The notes under the pieces were generated by a model. That model was given only the letters and a program-made list of their open reading frames with translations, had not been told where the DNA came from and did no database searches. The translations under genes were made by a program, and so were the position numbers. Shown piece by piece: positions 48,457 through 57,741 of a DNA stretch of 64,000 bases. This DNA is from Dyella lipolytica (lineage in GTDB: Bacteria; Pseudomonadota; Gammaproteobacteria; Xanthomonadales; Rhodanobacteraceae), in the NCBI RefSeq assembly GCF_030160075.1, contig NZ_BSNQ01000003.1:1182556-1246555 (forward strand), written 5' to 3'. Each line of letters begins with the position of its first letter. Position 1 is the first letter of the stretch.

Positions 48457-49041
48457 ATGACACTGAAGAAATGGTCGGTTCGAGTCGCCCTAGGCGTCGT
48501 TATGCTTCTTCCGCTGTCGCTGGGCGTCGTCTGGGCGCTGCAACAGCAAGGGACGGCCGATATGGCGGGCAGTGCGTCGTTGCCCACGCTGCATATCGCC
48601 AGTTCCAGCTTCGCCGACGGCGACAGCATGCCTCCACGCTTGACCTGCGATGGTCTCAACCTATCCCCGAATATCCAGCTGCCCTCGCCGCCGGCGGGGA
48701 CCAAGAGCTTTGCGATCGTGATGGACGACCCGGACGCTCCGATGGGTTTCACCCACTGGCTGGCCTATAACATTTCGGCCGATACCCGCGACTTGGCCGA
48801 AGGCGCATCGGGGCCGAAGAAACATCTTGATCATGGGGCGGAAGGCGTCAACAGCTTCGGTAATATTGGCTACGGCGGACCCTGTCCCCCGGAAGGCACA
48901 CCGCATCACTACGTGTTTCGTGTCTATGCGCTCGACATAAATCCCGCCATGCAATCTGGCGAGACCAGGCAAGTAGTAGCTGCCGTGGTGAAAGGACACA
49001 TTCTCGCCGAAGGCCAAATCACCGGGCTATACAGCCGTTGA
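48457..49041 (+). CDS. YbhB/YbcL family (PEBP-like) exported protein
   Basis: 194 residues. N-terminal membrane or signal segment (VALGVVMLLPLSLGVVWAL), then the phosphatidylethanolamine-binding-protein fold: FADGDSMPPRLTCDGLNLSP, the signature MDDPDAPMGFTHWLAYNI and the second box PPEGTPHHYVFRVYALD. Family members bind small anionic ligands; the role is unknown. The 3' end overlaps the convergent gene by 15 bases. Confidence 0.93.
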   Translation: MTLKKWSVRVALGVVMLLPLSLGVVWALQQQGTADMAGSASLPTLHIASSSFADGDSMPPRLTCDGLNLSPNIQLPSPPAGTKSFAIVMDDPDAPMGFTHWLAYNISADTRDLAEGASGPKKHLDHGAEGVNSFGNIGYGGPCPPEGTPHHYVFRVYALDINPAMQSGETRQVVAAVVKGHILAEGQITGLYSR

Positions 49042-49488
49042 GCCTTTCCTGCCTGGTATCGCTGCAGGCCCTAGCATCCTCATGGCATCGTCAACGCTAA
49101 GAAGCTTCGCGTCGTCGAAAATGTCCGCGGGTACCCACGTCGGATAAGGCACATCATGCGTTTCGTGACGACCTGCCGCCGTATGCTCCTCGTGCACTTG
49201 CGAAAGCTGACCTGGCTCGAAGCGTTCCGCCAGCCGCACCAGCGCAGGCCACAGGCGCCGATGAATCAACGTCACCTTTCCATTAATGAAGCGGCAAACA
49301 AGAATATCGGGCGATTCGGTGAGCTGCTGGAACATCGCAAAGATCTGATGACTTTTCGGATGCGCCCACCAGCTGCCCTTGATCGACTCACCGGCAATCA
49401 CCTCCGCCATGCGCGGCACAGGTCCGCGCGCTGCCGTAAGCACGATGCCGTGCTCTTGAACAAAAGCCATTGCCTCTTCAAAGGTCAT
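49027..49488 (-). CDS. Hypothetical protein
   Basis: 153 residues, no signal peptide or membrane helix. MTFEEAMAFVQEHGIVLTAA reads like a helical start, ARGPVPRMAEVIAGESIKGSWWAHPKSHQIFAMFQ and ILVCRFINGKVTLIHRRLWPALVRLAE look like a compact alpha/beta protein. I recall similar proteins of unknown function in proteobacteria, without a named domain. Runs directly after the DUF302 gene (12-bp gap), so probably the same transcript. Overlaps the convergent PEBP gene by 15 bp at the 3' ends. Confidence 0.75.
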   Translation of the reverse strand: MTFEEAMAFVQEHGIVLTAARGPVPRMAEVIAGESIKGSWWAHPKSHQIFAMFQQLTESPDILVCRFINGKVTLIHRRLWPALVRLAERFEPGQLSQVHEEHTAAGRHETHDVPYPTWVPADIFDDAKLLSVDDAMRMLGPAAIPGRKGSTAV

Positions 49489-49500
49489 GCCTTACTTCAT

Positions 49501-49914
49501 TCAGGTGCGAAGAATGCCCGCGACGAGGCGTTCTACCGGAGCAAGGTTTGCAAGCAACTCGGCAGGCAGCGCGTGTCGCCTGATGATGTATGCCGCCGAG
49601 TTGAGGATGACCTCCACCCGACCTGGCGATGGCTCGACAACAAGGGCCTTCAGCGGAAGATCCACACCGGATTGCGGATTGGCAAGCATGAGCGGCGTAC
49701 CGGCCCTCGGATTGCCGAAGAGTATCAACGTGGTCGGCGGCATCGTCAGCCCGACTGCCAACGCTTCGGCACGCTGATCGATCGTGGCGAATACCTTGAT
49801 GCTGCGATCCGCAAAGGCAGCGAGTAGCCGCTGTACGGTGTCATCGAAAAGATACGGACTCTTGAAACTCACGATTCCCGCTGCGTCGTCCGCATGAGTA
49901 CTTGCAGAAGTCAC
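49501..49914 (-). CDS. DUF302 domain protein
   Basis: 137 residues. DUF302 features: GIVSFKSPYLFDDTVQRLLA, IKVFATIDQRAEALAVGL, TTLILFGNPRAGTPLMLANP and GVDLPLKALVVE. A dimeric alpha/beta fold of unknown function. No signal peptide, so cytoplasmic. Start codon ATG at 49914. Head of a two-gene unit with the hypothetical protein at 49027. Confidence 0.9.
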   Translation of the reverse strand: MTSASTHADDAAGIVSFKSPYLFDDTVQRLLAAFADRSIKVFATIDQRAEALAVGLTMPPTTLILFGNPRAGTPLMLANPQSGVDLPLKALVVEPSPGRVEVILNSAAYIIRRHALPAELLANLAPVERLVAGILRT

Positions 49915-50019
49915 GCTTCACCCCTCAATGATGCGCATGCCTGCGCTGATGACAGCGACGCCTACTCTAGATCAAGCACCTCCATCGAAAAGCGGCAAAC
50001 CAGAGCGGTTATCTTGTTC

Positions 50020-50048
50020 TTTACGAATGATTCACATCGTAAATGTGA
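50020..50048. promoter_or_regulatory. Nested palindromes, candidate operator
   Basis: TTTACGA (50020-50026) and TCGTAAA (50037-50043) form one inverted repeat, and overlapping it TCACA (50032-50036) and TGTGA (50044-50048) form another. The site lies about 100 bp before the small ORF at 50142 and 107 bp from the DUF302 start, so either direction could be controlled. Confidence 0.45.
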
Positions 50049-50141
50049 TCTAGTCGTCAGTGTAGGTGTGCGGTTCAGTGGGATCTTGGCTTTGTCACGA
50101 TTCAAATCATCGAGTCGACATTCCACAGGGGGAACGGTGAC

Positions 50142-50351
50142 ATGGGCACTTCTTTGTTCGCCGCAATTATCTGGTGCCTATGCACCATGGTGTTTATTCC
50201 GTTACCTGCCAAAGCAGCAAGCAGGCGGACGGCGTTTCGTCGCGCTATGGTTGAACCCGCCCCCAGCGTTGTCACTGAGGACACCCGCTTGCGTGCCCAT
50301 GCGAGACCACGCAAACAACGCGACTGGGCCACGGGCACTAAAGGGGACTGA
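50142..50351 (+). CDS. Possible small exported protein
   Basis: 69 residues: MGTSLFAAIIWCLCTMVFIP followed by LPAKA, a plausible signal peptide, then a basic, proline-containing tail. AGGGGGA lies eight to nine bases before the ATG, a good ribosome site. The mature part shows no fold I recognise and could be chance coding. It precedes the EAL protein gene by 57 bp. Confidence 0.38.
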   Translation: MGTSLFAAIIWCLCTMVFIPLPAKAASRRTAFRRAMVEPAPSVVTEDTRLRAHARPRKQRDWATGTKGD

Positions 50352-50408
50352 TTTCAAAGGTACTCAAACCATGCAACACAAGCGCCGGGAGCCAGATGGG
50401 TCATACCA

Positions 50409-53354
50409 ATGACAAACGCCCCTCCCAAAGTTCCATCTCAGCGAACCATTGTCGTATTCGGCAGCCTGACTGCCGTGATGCTGCTCGTGGTGCTGATAAA
50501 CGGTCTTAGATCCAATCTCGCCTCACAGCTGAGCGAGAGCAGTCATCGCGTTAACGAAGTGGCCCTCAACGTCGCGCAAATGATGCGCACGCCCCTGCGC
50601 GCCAGCGCCAACGCGGTGACGTTCGTCGCAGAAGAATCGGGGCGTTTTCAACGCACGGCGCCCGAGCAGAGCGACGTACTTTTGAAGGATATCGTTGCGG
50701 AGATACTCCGGCGACAACCTCAAATCCTGAGCATTAATTTCATAGATACGAGTACACCTGGCCAAGCATCGTCACCACCCGGACCAGAAAGCGGTGCCTG
50801 GACATCGTGCGACATATACATACCTTCAGCGGAAAAAACGCTGTGTTTCGGCGCCATAGCAAAAACCCCGCGTGGTTGGACGCTGCCGATTGCGGCATCG
50901 GTAGGAGAGCATCGCTGGATCACCGAAGATATCCAGATTGCGGCGCTGAAGCGTTCCGTAGCGAATGTACCCAACACGGACGACGTATTCTTTGAAGTTG
51001 TCGACGGGCATGGGGGCGTGATCGCGCAGGGCGGCAATCTCGATGCCGCTGGTGCCGCCGCGCACGACCTCGGCGAGCCGTGGTGGGTTCAAAAGGTGTT
51101 TAGGTTGCACACATCGACCCCACTCCGCGCGACGGCGGCGGTAGGGTTATACCCGTTTACGGCGGTTGCCGGAATGACGTATCCAACGGCTCTAGCGCCT
51201 TGGCGTAAGCAAGTCGCCGCGGCAGCCCTCCTCTACTTTTTCTACTTGCTGGCCTTCGTGTATCTGCTGAGGGTCATGACCCGATCCGCGCGGATGCAGC
51301 GTTACTACATCCAGAGTTTGCAAGCCAAGTCGGTGGATCTGCACACCGCGCAGCGCGTTGGGCGAACCGCCATTTGGAAACTCAGCGACCATGCGAAAGG
51401 CTTCGAATGCACCGATGAAGGAGAGGAAATATTTGGCTTGCCTCACGGTCAGACCACGGCAAGCACGAAGGAATTCCTGGCGCTGGTGCTTCCTTCGGAT
51501 CGACCGCTGCTGATCAATCACCTAAAGACCGCTTGGAAAAGCAGCGAGCCGCTGCGCGCAGAATTCCACATCAAAAGAGCCGACGGTTCAGTGCGCCGTC
51601 TATCGGCCGGCGGTCAAGTCGTGACCGACGCGGCAGGCACGAAGCGCATGACCGGTACGGTCGTGGACGTGACAGAACAGTGGGAGGCCCGCCAGCAGCA
51701 AGCGGAAAGCGAGCATCGCTTTCGTTCCCTGTTTGAACATAACCCGCTTCCATTTTGGGTGTTTGACGCGTCCTCCTTGAGGTTTTTGGAAGTCAACGAC
51801 GCCGCGGTGCGCGCATACGGCTATACGCGCGAAGAATTCCTGGCGATGACCATTATGGATATCCGGGATCCGGAGGATCACGCCAAAGTCGCGGAAGATC
51901 TGGCGTCGCCGCGCGAAGCAAGACACCCCGCAAAGGTCTGGACGCACAAAACCAAGGAAGGCAAATCCATCGATGTGCGCATTCACACCGCCGACATTGC
52001 CTTTAACGGCTGCCCCGCACGTCTGATACTGGCCGAGGATGTCACCTCGCACCTGGCCGGCGAGCGCGAGTTGGCGTATCTCGCTTCGCACGATCTGATT
52101 ACGAGGCTACCCAATCAGCACGCTCTGATTGGCTGGATGGATGGGCTTATCGCCCAGAATTCCGCGTTCGACGTCGCTTACCTTCAGCTGCTGGGAATGG
52201 ACGCCATCGCAGACACCTTCGGCATTAATGTTTCCGCGGGCATTTTGCAGGCTGTGGCGGAACGCTTGATGCGGCTGATCGGTGACGGTGAATTCCTGGC
52301 GACGGTGACCCACGAGGCCTTCGTGCTGGCGGCCACTTCGGGTCACCTGACCTACGCGAAACTGCAAGCAGCAGCCCATTGCGTGACTGAGCCCTTGTAC
52401 TACAAGGACACCCAGCATCAGATAGACGTTGTGATCGGCGTGGCCAGTCATCCGCAAGATGGTGTCGAAAGCGACGTACTTTTTGGGCGCGCTGCATTAG
52501 CTTCGCATGCGCATCTTCGAAGCGATCGGTCCATACACTACTTCGATCCCTCTATCGCGAAAAATTCGAGGGAAAAGTTGCATTTCGCGGCGTCCTTGAA
52601 GCGAGCGGTGAAACGCCACGAATTCGAAATGCACTTCCAGCCGATGACGAACTATCCCGACATGCGCGTGATCGGCCTGGAAGCATTGATCCGATGGCCA
52701 CAAGAAGACGGCACACTCATATCGCCCACGGACTTCATTCCGATATGCGAGGAGTCCGGCCTGATCCTACCGTTGGGAAAGTGGGTTCTAAATCAGGTCG
52801 CCAAGGCGAGCCGCGAGCTGAAGGATGCGGGTTTCGATAACTTGCCGATCAGCATCAACATTTCACCCACCGAGCTACGCAGCAACGATCTCGTCGCGAA
52901 CCTTCGCGCTGTTCGCGAAGCGTACTCACTTGGAAACAACGCGATCCACATCGAATTGACGGAAAGTAGCCTGATAGAACACCGGGACAAGGCGGTCGCT
53001 GTGATGAAACAATTGAGATCCGACGGGTTCGCCGTCGCGCTCGACGATTTCGGGACGGGGTTCTCCAGCCTTTCCTACCTGCGCGATTTGCCGATCGACA
53101 TGTTGAAGATCGATCAGGCATTTATACGCAACGTCGACTGGGACGTACGCTCGGCGACGATTTGCGATGCCATCATTGCGCTTGGCAAGAGTCTCAAGAT
53201 TCGCGTTATTGCCGAAGGTATTGAACGATCTTCGCAATATCGCTGGCTCTATCAGCACGGATGCGACGGCGCACAAGGATTTTATCTAGGTAAACCGGAG
53301 CGACTCTCTGCGTTCCTGGCACGAAGAACTCCTGAAAAATCTCGGGCGCCGTGA
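50409..53354 (+). CDS. Membrane-bound PAS-(degenerate GGDEF)-EAL c-di-GMP phosphodiesterase
   Basis: 981 residues. Membrane helix near 10-28, a periplasmic sensor of about 230 residues, a second helix (about 263-283), PAS domains (about 310-425 and 435-550), a GGDEF-like domain (about 555-690) in which the active motif is replaced by THEAF, and an EAL domain with GLEALIRWPQEDG (near 757), NISPTELRSND, HIELTESSLIE, DDFGTGFSSLSYL and VIAEGIE. The EAL residues look complete, so it should hydrolyse c-di-GMP; the GGDEF part is probably regulatory. Confidence 0.93.
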   Translation: MTNAPPKVPSQRTIVVFGSLTAVMLLVVLINGLRSNLASQLSESSHRVNEVALNVAQMMRTPLRASANAVTFVAEESGRFQRTAPEQSDVLLKDIVAEILRRQPQILSINFIDTSTPGQASSPPGPESGAWTSCDIYIPSAEKTLCFGAIAKTPRGWTLPIAASVGEHRWITEDIQIAALKRSVANVPNTDDVFFEVVDGHGGVIAQGGNLDAAGAAAHDLGEPWWVQKVFRLHTSTPLRATAAVGLYPFTAVAGMTYPTALAPWRKQVAAAALLYFFYLLAFVYLLRVMTRSARMQRYYIQSLQAKSVDLHTAQRVGRTAIWKLSDHAKGFECTDEGEEIFGLPHGQTTASTKEFLALVLPSDRPLLINHLKTAWKSSEPLRAEFHIKRADGSVRRLSAGGQVVTDAAGTKRMTGTVVDVTEQWEARQQQAESEHRFRSLFEHNPLPFWVFDASSLRFLEVNDAAVRAYGYTREEFLAMTIMDIRDPEDHAKVAEDLASPREARHPAKVWTHKTKEGKSIDVRIHTADIAFNGCPARLILAEDVTSHLAGERELAYLASHDLITRLPNQHALIGWMDGLIAQNSAFDVAYLQLLGMDAIADTFGINVSAGILQAVAERLMRLIGDGEFLATVTHEAFVLAATSGHLTYAKLQAAAHCVTEPLYYKDTQHQIDVVIGVASHPQDGVESDVLFGRAALASHAHLRSDRSIHYFDPSIAKNSREKLHFAASLKRAVKRHEFEMHFQPMTNYPDMRVIGLEALIRWPQEDGTLISPTDFIPICEESGLILPLGKWVLNQVAKASRELKDAGFDNLPISINISPTELRSNDLVANLRAVREAYSLGNNAIHIELTESSLIEHRDKAVAVMKQLRSDGFAVALDDFGTGFSSLSYLRDLPIDMLKIDQAFIRNVDWDVRSATICDAIIALGKSLKIRVIAEGIERSSQYRWLYQHGCDGAQGFYLGKPERLSAFLARRTPEKSRAP

Positions 53355-53383
53355 CGTCGCACCACACATGTCCATGCCAGAAC

Positions 53384-53941
53384 TTATTTGCAAAGCTCCG
53401 GATCAGTCAGCATGGATGACAGCAGCCTGCCCTTTCCGTAGCTAAATCCCCACTTGCCGCCATAGCGCAGATCGTCGATACGCCAAAGCCGTTTCGCCCC
53501 ACCCTCGCGCACTAGCAAAACGGTATCCGTCCAGCGTGGATGATCTTTCATCCCCGCCTGGTCGTAACGAAAATGCACTGGAACCTGCGCACGCATACCG
53601 GAAACACGCGCGACCCCCACCTGAAAACCCGTAGGGCCTTCAAACAGGCTGGAAAACAAATCCCCTTCGATCAACGGCGGCTTGTCGCTCGGATACTTCT
53701 GGATGCAGATCTGCTGCTGCGCCTTGGCCGCCTGCAATGCCGACAGCAGTCGAGCGCTTAGATACGGCGTCAACACGCGCAGCTGCTGTTCGTCGGGCAA
53801 ACCTCGAACTCTGAGCTGCGCGTTAGTGCGATAGAAACCATCCACCGTCGTCGCTGGCCCGGCGTTACCGGCTGGCGCAACCGCAAGCAATGCCTTTGGC
53901 ATGAGCAGCAACGCAACAAACACGATCAAGTAGCGATACAT
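53384..53941 (-). CDS. Exported DUF3828-like protein
   Basis: 185 residues with a signal peptide (LIVFVALLLMPKALLAVAP). Mature part: VDGFYRTNAQLRVRGLPDEQ, LTPYLSARLLSALQAAKAQQ, GDLFSSLFEGPTGFQVG and WRIDDLRYGGKWGF, a layout close to DUF3828, a cystatin- or NTF2-like exported fold. Two cysteines (QQICIQKY and the C-terminal ELCK) may pair. Function unknown. Convergent with the EAL gene. Confidence 0.75.
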   Translation of the reverse strand: MYRYLIVFVALLLMPKALLAVAPAGNAGPATTVDGFYRTNAQLRVRGLPDEQQLRVLTPYLSARLLSALQAAKAQQQICIQKYPSDKPPLIEGDLFSSLFEGPTGFQVGVARVSGMRAQVPVHFRYDQAGMKDHPRWTDTVLLVREGGAKRLWRIDDLRYGGKWGFSYGKGRLLSSMLTDPELCK

Positions 53942-54050
53942 GTCGACGCTCCCAAATCTCAGACAGGCACAATGATGCTAGCGGTTTTCCAATGATCCGG
54001 CGCTAACCAGCGCACCACCAAGCTCCATAGGAAACAACCGCGTCTGCACG

Positions 54051-54602
54051 TCAGGCAAGAAACTTCTTGAGCGGTTCCCAATAGTGATGGTGCCACCCCC
54101 AATCCAAGTGATCGAACTCGCCCGCGGGAAAACCCGTGTGATCGAAAGCGAGTGAAGATTCGGAGCCACGCGGTTTCAGTTCAAATCGAACGATGGAATA
54201 AACCCCGGCATCCCAGTGGGTCGGTCGCCATGCCTGCACAATGCGCTGATTAGCGATCAGCTCGATATGGCGTCCAACGATCTGACCACCGAACAATGAA
54301 AATGCGCCACCCGGCTTAGGCTCGATCTCAGCCGGCAGGCCCGAGAAGGCCGCGAACTGCTTGGCATCAAGCAGCGCTTCATAAATGCGCTGAGGGCTCG
54401 ATTTGAAATCGATGTCGTAGTGCAGAGAAGTACGCGCCTGATTCGCCGCCGTGGCCGGCTTTTGTTGCATCGCCGGCTCCTGGGCCAGTGCCCTGAATGG
54501 GAAGCCGGCAACCAAACCGCCCAAGGTGGCGGCAATACCAGCGATGACCTGGCGGCGGGCTGGTACAGGGGCAAGGACCGTGGATTGGATTTCAGTTTTC
54601 AT
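54051..54602 (-). CDS. Tat-exported SRPBCC (AHSA1-like) protein
   Basis: 183 residues. A leader with twin arginine (APVPARRQVIAGIAATLGG) ends near FRALAQ. The mature part is an AHSA1/START-like helix-grip: LHYDIDFKSSPQRIYEALLD, LPAEIEPKPGGAFSLFGGQIVG, IVQAWRPTHWDAGVYSIVRF and the C-terminal helix after LDWGWHHHYWEPLKKFLA. Such folds bind hydrophobic ligands; most are cytoplasmic, so the leader is noteworthy. Confidence 0.85.
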   Translation of the reverse strand: MKTEIQSTVLAPVPARRQVIAGIAATLGGLVAGFPFRALAQEPAMQQKPATAANQARTSLHYDIDFKSSPQRIYEALLDAKQFAAFSGLPAEIEPKPGGAFSLFGGQIVGRHIELIANQRIVQAWRPTHWDAGVYSIVRFELKPRGSESSLAFDHTGFPAGEFDHLDWGWHHHYWEPLKKFLA

Positions 54603-54687
54603 CGTGACCTCACAGCGATGTGAATATTCACGGGCCTGCTGATACTACAGCGTGATAAAAAGAGGAACATCCAGAAAGGGGGAAGAC

Positions 54688-56022
54688 ATGCGAATGCATA
54701 GACTTCGGCAGATCCCGACCGCATTGCTTGGCTGCATATTGCTCACTTGCGCCGCAAGCACGGCCGCGGCCGCAGACAACGTGATCGTTGGCAAACCGGC
54801 AGATCATGCCTGGCTGCTTAAAGCCGACCGTGTCTTCGACGCACGCAGTGAGCAAACGCATGCAGGCTGGGTCGTACTGGTAGAAGCCGACAAGATTGCC
54901 GCGGTCGGGCCCGCGACGGAGGTCAAGTCGCCACCCGGAACGCAAACCATTGAGCTGCCCGGCGCAACCTTGCTACCAGGCCTGATCGACGCGCACTCGC
55001 ATATTTTCCTCCACCCATACAACGAGACCTTGTGGAACGATCAGGTTCTGAAGGAATCGCTGGCCTATCGCACCATCGAAGCAGTGCAGCACGTCCACGA
55101 CACGCTGATGGCCGGCTTCACCGCGCTGCGCGATCTCGGCACGGAGGGCGCCGGCTATGCCGATGTCGACGTGCAACACGCCATCAACCAGGGCCTGATA
55201 CCCGGCCCGCATCTGTTCGTCGCCACCCGCGCCACCATCGCTGCGCACTGCTACGGCCCGGGCCCGATGGGCTTTCGCACCGATATCGACCTTCCCCAAG
55301 GCGGCATCCCGGTCAGCGGCACGGCGCAGATGATCGACGCCGTGCGCGACCAGGCCGGCCACGGCGCGGACTGGATCAAGCTCTACGCCGACTATCACTG
55401 CGGCAAGAGCAGTGGCGCCGTGCCCACCTTCACGCAGGAAGAACTCAACGCAGGCGTGGAAGCCGCTCACTCGCTCGGCCTGCCAGTCGCCGTGCATTCC
55501 ACCACGCCGGAAGGCATGCGTCGCGCCATCCTGGCCGGCGTCGACACCGTCGAACACGCCTACGGCGGCACGCGCGACGTGTTCGCGCTGATGAAGCAAC
55601 ACAACGTCGCCTACATGCCCACGCTCGAAGCGGAAGCCGCCTATGCCGAATACTTCAAAGGCTGGAAGCCCGGCCAACCGCCCACCGCGGACATGCAGCA
55701 AGCCGCCAACGCCTTCAAACTCGCCATGCAAGCCGGCGTCACCATCGGCTGCGGCAGCGACGTAGGTGTGTTTACGCACGGCACGAACTACAAGGAACTG
55801 GAGTGGATGGTGCGCGATGGCATGTCGCCAGCCCGCGCGCTGTTAGCAGCTACCGCCGTAGACGCGAAAATTCTTCGCCAGCAAGATGTATTCGGTCAGC
55901 TAAAGGCGGGGCTCGATGCCGACATCATCGCCGTACAAGGCGATCCCACGACCGACATCAGCGCCATCGAACACGTGCCGTTTGTGATGAAAGGCGGAGT
56001 GATCTACAAGCAGCCGGAATGA
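54688..56022 (+). CDS. Secreted metal-dependent amidohydrolase
   Basis: 444 residues from the ATG at 54688 (AAAGGGGGAAG upstream). Signal peptide ending near TAAAAD. Amidohydrolase superfamily (imidazolonepropionase/Xaa-Pro dipeptidase-like): HxH in [12 protein letters not shown], the bridging Lys candidate in [12 protein letters not shown], metal His in [10 protein letters not shown] and VEHAYGG, and the catalytic Asp in GCGSDVGVF. Binuclear-zinc peptidase or amidase is expected; the substrate is open, perhaps peptides scavenged in the periplasm. Confidence 0.92.
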   Translation: MRMHRLRQIPTALLGCILLTCAASTAAAADNVIVGKPADHAWLLKADRVFDARSEQTHAGWVVLVEADKIAAVGPATEVKSPPGTQTIELPGATLLPGLIDAHSHIFLHPYNETLWNDQVLKESLAYRTIEAVQHVHDTLMAGFTALRDLGTEGAGYADVDVQHAINQGLIPGPHLFVATRATIAAHCYGPGPMGFRTDIDLPQGGIPVSGTAQMIDAVRDQAGHGADWIKLYADYHCGKSSGAVPTFTQEELNAGVEAAHSLGLPVAVHSTTPEGMRRAILAGVDTVEHAYGGTRDVFALMKQHNVAYMPTLEAEAAYAEYFKGWKPGQPPTADMQQAANAFKLAMQAGVTIGCGSDVGVFTHGTNYKELEWMVRDGMSPARALLAATAVDAKILRQQDVFGQLKAGLDADIIAVQGDPTTDISAIEHVPFVMKGGVIYKQPE

Positions 56023-56063
56023 ACAAAGCCCTGGCGTCGCCAAGATGGGTTTTGTCAGCGACT

Positions 56064-56837
56064 CTAACGAGGCGTTGAGAGCGGCCGCGCCAACGAATCC
56101 GCCACGACCCAGGCGCAACCGACCAGGGCAACATTCAAAACGTTCTCGGTCCAGATCCAACGACTTGTCGGGTTGGCCAGGAGCATCGGAAGGTGCACCA
56201 GCGGAGTAAACGACGCGTACATGATCGCCAGCAGGATCGCGGCAAGACGGGCCTTCACGCCCGTCAGGATCGCAACACCCGCCGCGATATGGGCAACCCC
56301 AGTCGCATAAGCCCAGAACACTTGCGAAGGCGGTAGCCATTTGGGAACCAGCGGGACGGTGAGGTTCATATAGAAAAAATGCGCACCGCCGAATAACACC
56401 GCACAAACCCCGAACGCTATTTGGCCAATGCGCGTGAGGCGAGCGGCCCGCGCCGCGTCGATATTGGCGTTAGCGGCGTAGACGATCAGCCCAGCCGCTG
56501 CAATCGCCAGCTGCTCTGCGGTGTCGCTGTAGCTGCCGTATTCAGCGTAATTAGCGAGCACCACGGCGCCGTTCATCAGGATGACGACGATGAGCGTGTA
56601 GTAGGCAGTGAGCGCTGCAGCGCCCCAGCTCACGGTCCGACGCCACGCGGTGGCGGCACCCGCCACGAGCATGAATACACCGGCGACATAAACCAGCGCG
56701 GTGCGAGCAGGAAAGTTATTCGGCACGGTCTGCCCCGGGTCGAAGTCTCCCAACGCCAGGCAGACGATGCCCAACGCCATCACGCCCAGGCCGTAAACGC
56801 GCCAGCCGAAGGCCATCGTCGTCTTTTCCGCGGTCAT
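56064..56837 (-). CDS. DoxX-like multi-span membrane protein
   Basis: 257 residues with about seven hydrophobic helices. Segments RIGQIAFGVCAVLFGGAHFFYM and WAYATGVAHIAAGVAILTG resemble DoxX/DoxD-like membrane proteins. No charged catalytic motif. It follows the PH-domain gene with a 35-bp gap on the same strand. Confidence 0.75.
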   Translation of the reverse strand: MTAEKTTMAFGWRVYGLGVMALGIVCLALGDFDPGQTVPNNFPARTALVYVAGVFMLVAGAATAWRRTVSWGAAALTAYYTLIVVILMNGAVVLANYAEYGSYSDTAEQLAIAAAGLIVYAANANIDAARAARLTRIGQIAFGVCAVLFGGAHFFYMNLTVPLVPKWLPPSQVFWAYATGVAHIAAGVAILTGVKARLAAILLAIMYASFTPLVHLPMLLANPTSRWIWTENVLNVALVGCAWVVADSLARPLSTPR

Positions 56838-56872
56838 GATTTTCCCGCCTTCAATGAGTACCGTTTCTGCCG

Positions 56873-57436
56873 CTACCCTCGAGCCTGCTGTTGGGTCTCA
56901 CGAATCACATCGTAAACCTTGCGTGCGTCGTCGATCAGATCAAACGCCGGCGCCTGCCGCTTGCTCATGCCGGGCCATGACGTGCCCGCCCACATCGCAT
57001 ACATCGGGTTGCTAGGGCCGAACGTGATACTGCCGCTGCGATCGGCTCTCTCTGTCAACGAAATATCGTTTAGCCCTTGAAGATTAAGACTCTTTACCTC
57101 GCGGCTCATCAACCCGCTGGAGATAATGACGCGCTGATCCGTGACACCGTAGTAGGTACGCGCGCGCTGGTAACTGTCGACGAAAAAACGTCCCACGATG
57201 ATGTACAAACCCATCAGAACAAACGGGACGCCCCACAGCGAGAAAAAGAACGGACTGCCCTGTGAAGTAACCGAGTACTCCCAGAAGAAAGCAAAGCCGC
57301 CCCATAACAGGCTAAATGGAATCATCAGCGCATCGGTGGGGCGCAGACGCACGCCCTGACGCGGCATCCCGCTCCACAGCAGCCGCTCGCTGCGGCCAAG
57401 CTCTGGTCGCAGAACCTGTTCAACTTCAAAAGTCAT
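56873..57436 (-). CDS. Bacterial PH domain membrane protein (bPH_2-like)
   Basis: 187 residues. Opens ELGRSERLLWSGMPRQGVRLRPTD, the usual beginning of this group, then two membrane helices (about 38-54 and 62-85) and a PH-like beta domain (TYYGVTDQRVIISSGLMSREVKSL, LNLQGLNDISLTERADRSG). Probably an inner-membrane adaptor. Transcribed with the DoxX-like protein. Function unknown. Confidence 0.85.
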   Translation of the reverse strand: MTFEVEQVLRPELGRSERLLWSGMPRQGVRLRPTDALMIPFSLLWGGFAFFWEYSVTSQGSPFFFSLWGVPFVLMGLYIIVGRFFVDSYQRARTYYGVTDQRVIISSGLMSREVKSLNLQGLNDISLTERADRSGSITFGPSNPMYAMWAGTSWPGMSKRQAPAFDLIDDARKVYDVIRETQQQARG

Positions 57437-57513
57437 TGTCGCTCCCCCTATCCCGCGTCACTTTATACAAGACCGCCGGCGGCGGAAACCAGCGTCTTTC
57501 CTTCGGCGCCGAC

Positions 57514-57542
57514 TTGACGTCAGACATATTCAGTTCTAGCTT
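57514..57542 (+). promoter_or_regulatory. Candidate promoter of the structured leader and 92-residue protein
   Basis: TTGACG (57514-57519), a 17-bp spacer and TAGCTT (57537-57542). The -35 box is good, the -10 box weak. Predicted start about 57550, just before the structured leader. Confidence 0.4.
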
Positions 57543-57567
57543 GCACGCGTCGCTGCCAAATCAGCGG

Positions 57568-57741
57568 CCGGGTGTGAGAACCCGACGACTCAAGGCGCAA
57601 AGCGCCTCCAGGCGCTTTTTCATTGCGCCAACACTCCCGCGCGTTTATGGCGGGCGTGTCGGGCAGGCTTCGGCCTGGCCGGTTCCTTGAGTCCCGGTTT
57701 CTCACTCCGGCACGTCCGCCGCCCGTGTGTCACGGGCGGCG
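57568..57741 (+). ncRNA. Self-complementary leader RNA, attenuator or C4-like antisense element
   Basis: Two segments at the 5' end, GTGAGAA (57574-57580) and GACTCAAGG (57587-57595), are exactly complementary to TTCTCAC (57699-57705) and CCTTGAGTC (57685-57693); CCGG at 57568 and 57707 adds a third pairing. Alternatively each end folds locally (CGGGT/ACCCG at 57569-57584, CCGG/CCGG at 57694-57710) with loops that could kiss. Between them lie an intrinsic terminator and a UUCG-capped hairpin (57664-57677); a perfect 11-bp stem (57717-57741, CGCCGCCCGTG/CACGGGCGGCG) follows. The ribosome site at about 57757 comes after all of it. Confidence 0.6.
57599..57620 (+). terminator. Intrinsic terminator inside the leader
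   Basis: AAAGCGCC-tcca-GGCGCTTT followed by TT, a perfect 8-bp stem with a U-run, about 150 bp before the start codon at 57768. The outer pair GGCGCAA/TTGCGCC (57594-57600, 57623-57629) extends the stem. It would yield a short RNA of roughly 70 nt or act as an attenuator. Confidence 0.7.
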
